NCBI GenBank assembly: GCA_030044325.1
Contig: JASHWA010000056.1
Coordinates: 1 to 40,264, forward strand
Length of the DNA stretch: 40,264 nucleotides
Reading direction: 5' to 3'
DNA from: Bryobacteraceae bacterium
Lineage (GTDB): Bacteria; Acidobacteriota; Terriglobia; Bryobacterales; Bryobacteraceae
In this document: positions 8,288 to 14,937 of the stretch, one piece after another
Numbering within the stretch: position 1 is the first letter of the stretch
How the letters are laid out: each line of letters starts with the position of its first letter
Translations under genes and position numbers: made by a program
Notes under the pieces: generated by a model
The model's input: the letters and a program-made list of their open reading frames with translations, nothing else
Told to the model about the DNA's origin: nothing
The model's database searches: none

Positions 8288-9397
8288 TCAGTCTGAAATT
8301 TCGAGCATCGCCCATCCCGGCAAACTCGCGGGATAGTTCTGTTGAAAAATCACCCGCCGCGTCTTGGGAAACGGCATCCCCGTCTGAATCGCTTTTTGAT
8401 ACAAGGGCACGTGCTTCAGGATTTGCCGGAATGATTCGTCCTGGGTATTCAAATACGCCGATTTTCCGAGCATCCCTCCACCCCAGCCAATCGACAGAAC
8501 GCACACATCCGTCCGCTCGCCGATTTCCTTGACGCGCCCTTCGAGCGCCCCGAGCGTCGCCGCAAGATACGGTAATCCTGCCCACGCGGCATATTGTTTA
8601 TGCCGCTCGATCAGCGCCGAAGCGTATTGGTTCGCGGCGTGAAACAATTTTCCCCGGTCGGCTGCCGAGCGCTCCCGCCACGCACCTGTAAACGCCGTGC
8701 CCGGCGTCGCCATCTCGGCGAAAATCGGCGTGCTCTCTTCGATTCTGCGCGGCTCCACGCTTCCGCGCGCCGATTTCCACCCCAGCTCGAATCTCCCCGC
8801 TCCCCGCGCCACCAGCGTCGCTACGCGCAGCAGGTACACTTTCATCGGCGCGTGCGTGATCGGCGACGAATCGGCCGCCGCGATGCGCCGCATGCGGCTC
8901 GATCCGGACCCTCCCAGCACCGCATCCTCCGCTATCGCCGCCGGATTCCGGGGCGGACGATCGTCTTGCGCGAGGCGCGCCGCCAGATCCGCCATCGTTT
9001 TTTCCGTCCAGCGTTCGAATACCGCGCCCGTGCGCAGCGCGCCCTTGATCGCCGTTCCCGGAACGTAAGGACCCGACGGCGATTCCGCGAACGTCGGAAT
9101 AAACAGGTTCGGCGCCATGGCGCGCTCCCAGTACGGAATGGCGCTCGAATGTTCGAAGGGAATTCGGCGCCCCGCGAAATTCTGCGCGAACCCTCCCCAG
9201 GATGCGAAATCCAGCTTGTCGGCTTTTTTGAGCTGCGCGAGATATCCGTCCAGGCGCGGACCCTTTGCCAACAGGCGAAAGATGCGCCGCTGATCGAGCA
9301 CGTTCACATGATCCTTCCAGACCATGTAATCGATCGGCGAAAGCCGCTGGCCGTCGCCGATGAGCGTGGGGGTCAAGCAGGTCAGTCTGTACCTCAT
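8288..9397 (-). CDS. csm5: Type III-A CRISPR effector subunit Csm5 (RAMP)
   Basis: Csm5 is the Cas7-like subunit that caps the backbone of the type III-A effector at the 3' end of the crRNA and helps crRNA maturation. The protein starts MRYRLTCLTPTLIGDGQR and continues LSPIDYMVWKDHVNVLDQ, the Csm5 N-terminal signature, with YVPGTAIKGALRT as the RAMP Gly-rich helix region. I start at the ATG at 9397, giving 369 residues. The frame is open to 9607, but the extra 70 residues are translated from the palindromic element and the end of csm4. The protein ends with ...MLEISD, directly against the FG-GAP remnant. It is the last gene of the csm operon. Confidence 0.93.
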   Translation of the reverse strand: MRYRLTCLTPTLIGDGQRLSPIDYMVWKDHVNVLDQRRIFRLLAKGPRLDGYLAQLKKADKLDFASWGGFAQNFAGRRIPFEHSSAIPYWERAMAPNLFIPTFAESPSGPYVPGTAIKGALRTGAVFERWTEKTMADLAARLAQDDRPPRNPAAIAEDAVLGGSGSSRMRRIAAADSSPITHAPMKVYLLRVATLVARGAGRFELGWKSARGSVEPRRIEESTPIFAEMATPGTAFTGAWRERSAADRGKLFHAANQYASALIERHKQYAAWAGLPYLAATLGALEGRVKEIGERTDVCVLSIGWGGGMLGKSAYLNTQDESFRQILKHVPLYQKAIQTGMPFPKTRRVIFQQNYPASLPGWAMLEISD

Positions 9398-9419
9398 CTG
9401 GTATATGCCCCGGTCAGTT

Positions 9420-9519
9420 GTGGCGCACGCGCTTTTGCGTGCCGCGTCCCCGCTCCTGGGGACGCCTGGCCCGGCGTCGGCACGAATGCCGACGCGGCAC
9501 GCACGAGTGCGTGCGCCAC
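9420..9519. repeat. 100-bp cruciform element between csm4 and csm5
   Basis: The outer arms GTGGCGCACGC (9420-9430) and GCGTGCGCCAC (9509-9519) are perfect inverted repeats, and so are the second arms GCGTGCCGCGTC (9437-9448) and GACGCGGCACGC (9491-9502). Between them lie two small hairpins, GTCCCC-GGGGAC and GCGTCGGCA-TGCCGACGC, giving a cloverleaf-like fold. It fills the gap between the csm4 stop (9525) and csm5 start (9397) in an otherwise tightly packed operon. It has no coding content and looks like a non-autonomous palindromic element (MITE/REP-like). It could lower csm5 expression relative to the upstream genes. Confidence 0.75.
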
Positions 9520-9524
9520 CACAC

Positions 9525-10475
9525 TCACGCGACCCTCCACGGAATCGCGACGGCGACCGCGAATCCGGCCCGATACACCGGATGCGCGAAGTTTTCCGGC
9601 GCCACATCCATCGCCGCGCCGCGCGGCTCGGCTTGCGCCACGATCACCGAGCCCTCCGCAACCATCCGCGTCGGCCGCTTCGCATCGCCGAAATCCTCGA
9701 CGCGCCCGGTGCGCGTAGTCAACGCGTAATCGCCGCGCTGCCAGTCGATCGAATCTTCCGCGGCCGGATGAAACAGGGACAACATCCACCACGCGCCCGA
9801 TCCCGCCACTCCGGTGACCAGCGCCGCGTCGTCATCGGAAAACGATATCTCCGCGCGCCCCCATCCGCGCGACCGCTCGCCTCCGAATCCCGAATCCGCC
9901 AGCAGCCGCAGCGCCGCGGTCACCGGCTCTTTCCATTTCTCCGAGTCCCGCAGTTGCGCGGTCATCCACATGCCCGCTTGTGGCGCGAATTCAAGACACG
10001 CGCTCGAATGTTGCTCCACCGCGGCGCCGTGCCGGTCGACCGCAGCGTTGGATCGCACCGAAACCCGAAACGGACCCTGCGCGCCTTGCGGAATCAGGCA
10101 CTCGCTCGCGCCGTCCACCGTCCAGTTTTCCTCCGAAATCGCGCGCCCGTGGACCAAATCGCCCGCGACGCTCATCGGCACGAACCGCGCGCCTTTCCAG
10201 CGCACCTTCGCCGACGGCGGCGGAGGCCACAAACTGCGCGGCGGAACGACGAACATCGTCTCGCCATGAAACGGAAAACATGAGCTCAGCCGCACCGCCG
10301 GATCCGCGCTCCGCGCCGTCGCGTCCAGCCACTCGTCGAGCATTCCCAGCCGCGCCATCGCGGTGGAAACGGCGGAATACACCGAATCGCTGTGATACAC
10401 GCGGTCCACCCGATCGCGGTCGCCCGAATCGGGTCCAATGCGCCAGGGGCCGGTGGGATAAAGTTTAACGATCAT
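9525..10475 (-). CDS. csm4: Type III-A CRISPR effector subunit Csm4 (Cas5-like RAMP)
   Basis: Csm4 is the Cas5-group subunit that binds the crRNA 5' tag and links Cas10 to the Csm3 backbone. The 316-residue protein begins MIVKLYPTGPWRIGPDSG, then VYHSDSVYSAVSTAM (Csm4 typically has HSDTLFSAL here) and LSSCFPFHGETMFVVPP. A Gly-rich ERSRGWGRAEI stretch lies in the second half, as in RAMP proteins. I start at the ATG at 10475; a TTG nine bases upstream is possible. The 24-base gap to csm3 contains a palindrome half (10487-10501) also found at the fliH-fliI element. Co-transcribed with csm3 and csm5. Confidence 0.92.
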   Translation of the reverse strand: MIVKLYPTGPWRIGPDSGDRDRVDRVYHSDSVYSAVSTAMARLGMLDEWLDATARSADPAVRLSSCFPFHGETMFVVPPRSLWPPPPSAKVRWKGARFVPMSVAGDLVHGRAISEENWTVDGASECLIPQGAQGPFRVSVRSNAAVDRHGAAVEQHSSACLEFAPQAGMWMTAQLRDSEKWKEPVTAALRLLADSGFGGERSRGWGRAEISFSDDDAALVTGVAGSGAWWMLSLFHPAAEDSIDWQRGDYALTTRTGRVEDFGDAKRPTRMVAEGSVIVAQAEPRGAAMDVAPENFAHPVYRAGFAVAVAIPWRVA

Positions 10476-10486
10476 CGAGGGCAAGT

Positions 10487-10501
10487 GTGGGACAGCCGGT
10501 C
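10487..10501. repeat. 15-bp word shared with the fliH-fliI element
   Basis: GTGGGACAGCCGGTC here is the exact reverse complement of 4997-5011. It covers the csm3 stop codon and the start of the csm3-csm4 gap. A full hairpin partner is not present here, so this could be half of the dispersed element or an insertion scar. Confidence 0.5.
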
Positions 10502-11336
10502 AATTCGCCAGCTTCTCGCCGAAATCCCCGTTCGACGTGACTTTCTGAATCGCGCCCAGATCCGCGCCCGATGCGAGCTCCGTCTCCGCGCCGCCCGAGG
10601 AATAAAACGCGCGATTGCGCCAGGCCAGCTTCAAATTCGCGAACCGCACCCGGCCGCTTCCGCGCGACCCTCCGCCGCCCAGCGCGTCGTCTTCGAGCAA
10701 TCGCAGCCCCTCGAACACGCGCGCCACCAGCGCCTTGTCTTCCTCGCACAAAATATCCATCACCATGCGAACCTTGAATCGCGCGCCCGCGGGAACGCGC
10801 TCAAGCGTCCTCGGATTGGCTTGCGATGTAATCCGGTCGATCGCGTTCTCGCTCTTGACCTCCGTGATTTCGTCGTCGAGATTCTCGCGCATCTGCGCCG
10901 TGATGCTGTCCGGCTCGAGCGGCGCGTCGTACACCGTCAGCCGCGCCGGACTCGCCGCGCGCGTCTCGATCGGCTCCCCCTCCATGCGCTCCACGCGGCC
11001 GGGGCTGCGCCCGAACAGCAGGCAGATTTCATCATCGGGCCGCTCGCTCTGATGAATGCGCACCTCCTGGCCGCGGCGCTTCGAAAGATACACCAGTTCG
11101 GCCGGCGTAGTCAGCCCCAGCGCGTTTTCAAGCAGCGACCGCAGCCTCCCGCGCAACGAGCTCCCCGGAATATACGGCAGCCCGAACGCGTCCTTCACCA
11201 CCGGATTATCCGCGCCGCCGATTTCCAGCGACCCCTTGCCCGCGCCGATGTGCAAGCCGGTTTCGCAGTGCAGATCGCCCGATAAAATCAGTTTCCCCAC
11301 CAACTGCAATTGTGTTTGAGCTGTGTGTGCGCTCAT
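10500..11336 (-). CDS. csm3: Type III-A CRISPR effector subunit Csm3 (Cas7, target RNA nuclease)
   Basis: Csm3 is the backbone Cas7 subunit, present in several copies per complex, and cleaves target RNA at 6-nt intervals. The 278-residue protein has the N-terminal RAMP strand (GKLILSGDLHCETGLHIGAG), the catalytic loop GGADNPVVKD with Asp43 at the position of the known catalytic aspartate, and the signature GLPYIPGSSLRGRLRSLLE. A Gly-rich GGGSRGSGRVRF occurs near residue 230. It is longer than usual Csm3 (about 220), with an acidic insertion in the middle. AGAGGA just upstream of ATG 11336 overlaps the csm2 stop, so translation is coupled. Confidence 0.95.
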   Translation of the reverse strand: MSAHTAQTQLQLVGKLILSGDLHCETGLHIGAGKGSLEIGGADNPVVKDAFGLPYIPGSSLRGRLRSLLENALGLTTPAELVYLSKRRGQEVRIHQSERPDDEICLLFGRSPGRVERMEGEPIETRAASPARLTVYDAPLEPDSITAQMRENLDDEITEVKSENAIDRITSQANPRTLERVPAGARFKVRMVMDILCEEDKALVARVFEGLRLLEDDALGGGGSRGSGRVRFANLKLAWRNRAFYSSGGAETELASGADLGAIQKVTSNGDFGEKLAN

Positions 11337-11342
11337 ATTCCT

Positions 11343-12092
11343 CTATTCGTTATATGCGACGATCGCCTCAAAAAGGTCCTTGAATCGCTCGTATCCGCGC
11401 GCATCGTTTTTGCGCGTGACTTGCAACAGCAGCCGTTCGAGCGCGTCCAGGCTGCGCAGCGAATGCCGCACGATGGTGTACGCCAGGCGCGCTCTCAGCA
11501 TCACGAACTGGTGCTGCCGCTCGCTTTCCGGCGCCCGCACCGCGCGGCGAACCGCGTTGTACAATCGCCGCAACTGGCTCTTGGTGCCCGAATCCATGTC
11601 GCGCATCCGTGCCACCACCGCGTGCGCCTGGTTGTCCAGATACAGGCTGTCCGAAATCAGTTTTTCAAGCTCGATATCGGCGAAGCCTTCAAATGGCCGC
11701 GCGCCGCCGGGCCGTCCGCCCTCGCGCCGGTCTCCACGTTGTTCTCCGCGTTGTTCTCCGCGTTGTTCTCCGCGTTGTTCTCCACGTGGTTCTCCGCGCT
11801 GATCACCGCGGCCTTCGCGCCGGTCGCCGCGCCTCTGCTCGCCCTGCTGCGGACGTGGGCCGCGCTCTTCGCGCGGCTTCTCTTCCCGCCGTTGGCCCTG
11901 CGGTTTCGCTTCCGGCTTCGGCTGCGGCTTGGGCGGCTCGACTTTGGGAGCTTCAGCAGGAGCCTCCGGCTGAGGAGCCTCGGGCTGAGGAGCCTCGGGC
12001 TGAGGAGCCTCTGGCTGAGGAGCCTCGACCGTCGAGGCGGCCGGCTCCGGCGCCGCTTCTTTTTGAGTTTCGTTCTCTACCGCATCATCCAT
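11343..12092 (-). CDS. csm2: Type III-A small subunit Csm2 with long disordered N-terminal extension
   Basis: The C-terminal 116 residues (134-249) are helical and Csm2-like: SGTKSQLRRLYNAVRRAV, then VMLRARLAYTIVRH, ending FKDLFEAIVAYNE, which matches the usual ALKPKLAYAAGR and F...FVAY motifs. Csm2 forms the inner filament that lines the crRNA-target duplex. Residues 1-133 are unlike ordinary Csm2 (about 120-150 residues in total): four EAPQP repeats (23-45), a Pro/Lys/Glu stretch, then RGEQ four times (103-118) in a strongly Arg/Gly/Glu-rich region. ATG 12092 follows AGGAAGG at seven bases; a TTG at 12116 is an alternative. Identity also rests on its place between cas10 and csm3. Confidence 0.88.
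   Translation of the reverse strand: MDDAVENETQKEAAPEPAASTVEAPQPEAPQPEAPQPEAPQPEAPAEAPKVEPPKPQPKPEAKPQGQRREEKPREERGPRPQQGEQRRGDRREGRGDQRGEPRGEQRGEQRGEQRGEQRGDRREGGRPGGARPFEGFADIELEKLISDSLYLDNQAHAVVARMRDMDSGTKSQLRRLYNAVRRAVRAPESERQHQFVMLRARLAYTIVRHSLRSLDALERLLLQVTRKNDARGYERFKDLFEAIVAYNE
11739..11786. repeat. 12-bp tandem repeat coding RGEQ x4 within csm2
   Basis: Four near-identical 12-bp units of the type TTGTTCTCCGCG (given on the + strand) encode RGEQ four times in csm2. Degenerate copies (RGEP, RGDQ, RGDR) flank them. The unit length is a multiple of three, so copy-number change would keep the frame. Confidence 0.8.
11958..12026. repeat. 15-bp tandem repeat coding EAPQP within csm2
   Basis: Units of the type CTGAGGAGCCTCGGG (+ strand) repeat four times and continue into a partial fifth, encoding EAPQP in csm2. 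The near-identity of the units at DNA level suggests recent expansion by slippage. Confidence 0.8.
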
Positions 12093-12183
12093 CGGACATC
12101 CTTCCTGGGTTGACAAACACTCGCTACATCCTCAGTTTCGCAAGCGCCTTCGACCGGCTGTGGCGAACAAAGGGTAGCGTAAG

Positions 12184-13626
12184 CTACTCAGCGGACAACC
12201 TCGCCCATTCTAGCGCCACGCGACCGGCGGGCCGCAACTTCACCGTCACCGCGCTGCGCCCGATCAGGTCCGCGATCAGCGCGGTGCGGGCTTTCTGAAA
12301 ATCGCCACGTTCCGGGGCGCCGTCCCGCGCCGCGCCCAGGATTCTGCGAATCCGCCGGTGATAGCGCCACGGCCGCTCGCCTCCCATCCTGCGAGCCTGC
12401 CGGCGCGACATTTTCGACTGCGTCTCGCGATAAATTCCGCATAAATCCCGCAGATATTGCGAAGAGACTCCATAATCCGAAATCATTCGCATCAAAGACT
12501 CTTTTAAATCCGACGCTTCGGAGAACTGCTTCCATTCGAGCGTCCGCCCCAGCAGCCAGATGCAATCCTTATCCGCCGATTTGGCGATCTCCAGCCGCTC
12601 GCCCGCCTCTTCAAACACCGCGCCCAGCGACGAATCGACCGCCGGCGCGAGCGCCAGCGCCATGCTGATCGTCTTCCCCTCCGGCCCGGCGAACTCCTGA
12701 AGCGTCGCCTCGACGAATCTGTGAAACAAGCGTTCGATCTCTCGCGCCAGCGCAATCAGCGCGTCCCACGCGCCATACACCGCGAAATCGTCGCCGCCCG
12801 AAAAAATCACCGTGACTTTTCGCCAGAACTCCGGCATCGAGCACAGCACTTCCAGCTCACCCGCGAAAAACTGCTTGTACATCACCGAAAGCTGGATGTG
12901 CTCCTCGATGGTTTGCGCCCGCCGAATGCGAATTCCGAAATTATCCACGTCGCCGCGCAACACACCCCACGTATTCAATCCCGACGCGCGCCCCGCCAGG
13001 GCGGCCGTCGAGGCCGGCTCGCGGCCGTCGTCGCTCGGCGCCGCGTGCCGCGCAAACGGCAGCGCTTCGGTCGACGATCCCGCCAGGCTCCAGACGTGCT
13101 TTCCTTCCCCGATATGAATCCGTCCCGGCGTTTCCGGCGACCACCCCGCCGATTCCGCGTCGCGCAGCTTCATCCCCAATTGCCCCGCGAAATAATGTTC
13201 CGAATCGCCGTCCGCGGCCGCGGGCGCCGCATCGAACCCCGGCGTTCCCCGCCGATGCTCCATCTGCTCGGTCAACCGCCGCCGGACGTCGCTCCAATCG
13301 CCCAGATTTTCCGTGACGCTCCACAGCAGCTTCAGCAATCCTGCGCTCAAATCGGCGATCTCGCGCGCCGCGCCGTCCAGAAAATTGTCGGCCGCGCCGC
13401 GCGATTCCTCCGGCAGCACCACCAAAAACTGCCCGCCTCCGCTCGATCCCAAAAGGATTTTCGACAATCCCAGCTCGTTGAGCAGCGCGCGCGGCAAAAT
13501 TTCCATCAGCAGCGTGATCCAATGCGAGCGCCCGGTGAAGACCTGGTCATGGTCTTTTTCGGACGGCGCGAACAGAAACTCTTCGATCCCGAGGAGCTTC
13601 CCCTGTAGGAAAATTTGCACGGACAT
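12184..13626 (-). CDS. cas10: Cas10/Csm1, type III-A signature subunit without HD domain
   Basis: Cas10 is the large subunit that makes cyclic oligoadenylates when the complex binds target RNA. The 480-residue protein contains a first Palm-like domain (about 1-110, QIFLQGKLLGIEEFLF), a linker without the usual zinc cysteines, and a second Palm/cyclase domain with GVLRGDVDNFGIRIR (221-235) and VIFSGGDDFAVYG, where GGDD is residues 277-280. The C-terminal helical domain carries a basic stretch (RRQARRMGGERPWRYHRR). Typical Csm1 has about 750 residues with an N-terminal HD nuclease; this one has none, so it should lack HD-dependent DNase activity. It is the first gene of the csm operon. Confidence 0.93.
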   Translation of the reverse strand: MSVQIFLQGKLLGIEEFLFAPSEKDHDQVFTGRSHWITLLMEILPRALLNELGLSKILLGSSGGGQFLVVLPEESRGAADNFLDGAAREIADLSAGLLKLLWSVTENLGDWSDVRRRLTEQMEHRRGTPGFDAAPAAADGDSEHYFAGQLGMKLRDAESAGWSPETPGRIHIGEGKHVWSLAGSSTEALPFARHAAPSDDGREPASTAALAGRASGLNTWGVLRGDVDNFGIRIRRAQTIEEHIQLSVMYKQFFAGELEVLCSMPEFWRKVTVIFSGGDDFAVYGAWDALIALAREIERLFHRFVEATLQEFAGPEGKTISMALALAPAVDSSLGAVFEEAGERLEIAKSADKDCIWLLGRTLEWKQFSEASDLKESLMRMISDYGVSSQYLRDLCGIYRETQSKMSRRQARRMGGERPWRYHRRIRRILGAARDGAPERGDFQKARTALIADLIGRSAVTVKLRPAGRVALEWARLSAE

Positions 13627-13667
13627 CGTGAGGCGAAATCAACACTTTAGCACGTATGCCAGCCGCC

Positions 13668-14045
13668 TCACAGCCACTTCTTTGCGCGCCACTCGTCGAG
13701 CGCGGCGCCGGTCAGCCGCTCGAGCTCGCCAAGCTGCGCAGCCTCCGGAACGGTCTTGAAATTGAAGCACGTCTTGCCCTGCATGCGCTTCTTCAATTCC
13801 GGCGAAACGCCGCCGGCGAGTTTCGGATTCATGTACAGCGGCATCAAATGATAACTCACGTACGCCTTGCCGCGCCGCACCTGTGCGAACCACAGCGGCT
13901 GTCCTTTATGCTGCGGAAACGGCGACGGCGACTTGCCGACCAACGTGAATTCGGCCGCAGTGTCGGCTTTCACCGCCAGCTTTTCCGCATGTTTGGACAG
14001 CACCGCTTTCAACTTGGTAAAAACGGAATCGAATTCGGCCGCCAT
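13668..14045 (-). CDS. Small conserved protein of unknown function (possibly DUF1801-like)
   Basis: This is a 125-residue soluble protein without signal peptide or membrane segment. It has an N-terminal helix (FDSVFTKLKAVLSKHAEKL), a central beta region (GQPLWFAQVRRGKAYVSYH) and a conserved-looking MPLYMNP segment followed by KKRMQGKTCFNFK. The layout resembles small DUF1801/YdhG-type proteins, but I cannot confirm the family. It ends 42 bases upstream of cas10 on the same strand, so it could be co-transcribed with the csm operon. That is position only, not evidence of a CRISPR role. Confidence 0.7.
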   Translation of the reverse strand: MAAEFDSVFTKLKAVLSKHAEKLAVKADTAAEFTLVGKSPSPFPQHKGQPLWFAQVRRGKAYVSYHLMPLYMNPKLAGGVSPELKKRMQGKTCFNFKTVPEAAQLGELERLTGAALDEWRAKKWL

Positions 14046-14126
14046 AGCCGAATAGGATACATCGCCGCCCGGCCTTAACGCCGCGTGTCAGCCGGCTTTC
14101 AAAACAAAACAGGTTCGGCGGGATCT

Positions 14127-14813
14127 CTACGCGACGCTCTCGGGGATGGAGGCCGGGGCGCGGGAAGCCGTTACCATGGGCGGCAGAATTCCGCTGGCGC
14201 CTGGCTGCGCAACGATGGTGATTCCGACGTGCGCTGCCTCGCGCGAAATCTGAACCGCGCCGGAGCGCTCCAGTTCCGCCAGATCGCGCTCGAGCTCCTC
14301 TTTCGATTTGCCGAGTTGCACCCGCACGTCCCCCGGCGAGATGCGCCCCGCTGCCGGCTCCTGGCGCAGGCACAGGTACACATACAGCCGGAACGCGCCG
14401 TCGGAAAGCCGCGGCAGCGCCCAGTTAAGACGCGCCAGGTCGCGCTCGATCTCCGGATTTCGCGGCTGCGAACGCGGCGGCGCGGCGCGCAGCAGCCGCA
14501 GCGCCGATTCGGCATTGAGGTGGTCCATGGTCGCCAGCCGCAGCACCAGGGTCGCCAGCAGACAGAATCCGGTCACCGCGACTTCAATCGCGTCGTCCAC
14601 GTGGTTCGACGACATCGCCACGATGCCTGCGCTCTGGAGCACGCGCATGCCCTGGTAAACCGAAAGCAGCCCCAGAAACGCGATCAGAAACCGGTCCGCG
14701 CGATAGTGCGGGCGCTTCCGCTCCAGCAGGACACAGGAAAGAATCGTGGTCAGGCACAGCAGGATGGCGAGCGCCGCCAGCGGCTTCACCAGAAAGATGT
14801 GCCATAGGTACAC
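14127..14813 (-). CDS. Membrane protein with three helices and a C-terminal winged-helix-like domain
   Basis: This 228-residue protein is not one I recognise by name. Three hydrophobic segments lie at about 9-30, 43-65 and 74-95. A cytoplasmic part (about 130-200) reads as a winged helix: LSDGAFRLYVYLCLRQE, then ISPGDVRVQLGKSKEELERDLAELERSGAVQIS, typical of replication-initiator/MarR-like folds. The likely start is a GTG at 14813. It has the architecture of a membrane-bound transcription factor or sensor. It lies 81 bases upstream of the small protein next to cas10, on the same strand. Membrane proteins do accompany type III CRISPR systems, but no CARF or other cyclic-nucleotide sensor domain is visible here. 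Confidence 0.75.
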   Translation of the reverse strand: MYLWHIFLVKPLAALAILLCLTTILSCVLLERKRPHYRADRFLIAFLGLLSVYQGMRVLQSAGIVAMSSNHVDDAIEVAVTGFCLLATLVLRLATMDHLNAESALRLLRAAPPRSQPRNPEIERDLARLNWALPRLSDGAFRLYVYLCLRQEPAAGRISPGDVRVQLGKSKEELERDLAELERSGAVQISREAAHVGITIVAQPGASGILPPMVTASRAPASIPESVA

Positions 14814-14910
14814 AGATGTTCCCGCCGTAAAAGATCGGCGAAATCCACATCCGTCAGGGTACGGCGTTCGCCTTAATTCCCACGTAGAATCACGCTTAAC
14901 GAGCTCTCGA

Positions 14911-14933
14911 AAAAAGGTGTCTGTCCCCTTTTT
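14911..14933. repeat. REP-like half element GGTGTCTGTCCCC with A/T flanks
   Basis: Five A's, GGTGTCTGTCCCC and five T's lie directly after the amidohydrolase stop (14938). The same core appears at 21541-21629 as a complete doublet. The motif resembles the GGGGACAGA words that flank REP-associated transposases in many genomes (recalled, not searched). The A-run/T-run symmetry may also let it act as a terminator. Confidence 0.6.
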
Positions 14934-14937
14934 CGCG

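Noticed and set aside
8594..10283. Long + strand frames across csm5 and csm4
   Set aside because: Arg/Pro/Ala-rich text with no domain; the minus strand carries clear RAMP proteins.
11739..12026. Direct repeats considered as a CRISPR array
   Set aside because: Units are 12 and 15 bp without spacers and lie in frame inside a coding gene.
11310..12298. + strand frames opposite csm2 (267 and 229 residues, repeat-rich)
   Set aside because: They mirror the tandem repeats of csm2 and have no recognisable domain; the minus-strand product ends in a Csm2 core.
8288..13626. CRISPR array within or beside the csm operon
   Set aside because: No regularly spaced 25-40 bp repeats seen on reading the gaps and flanks.
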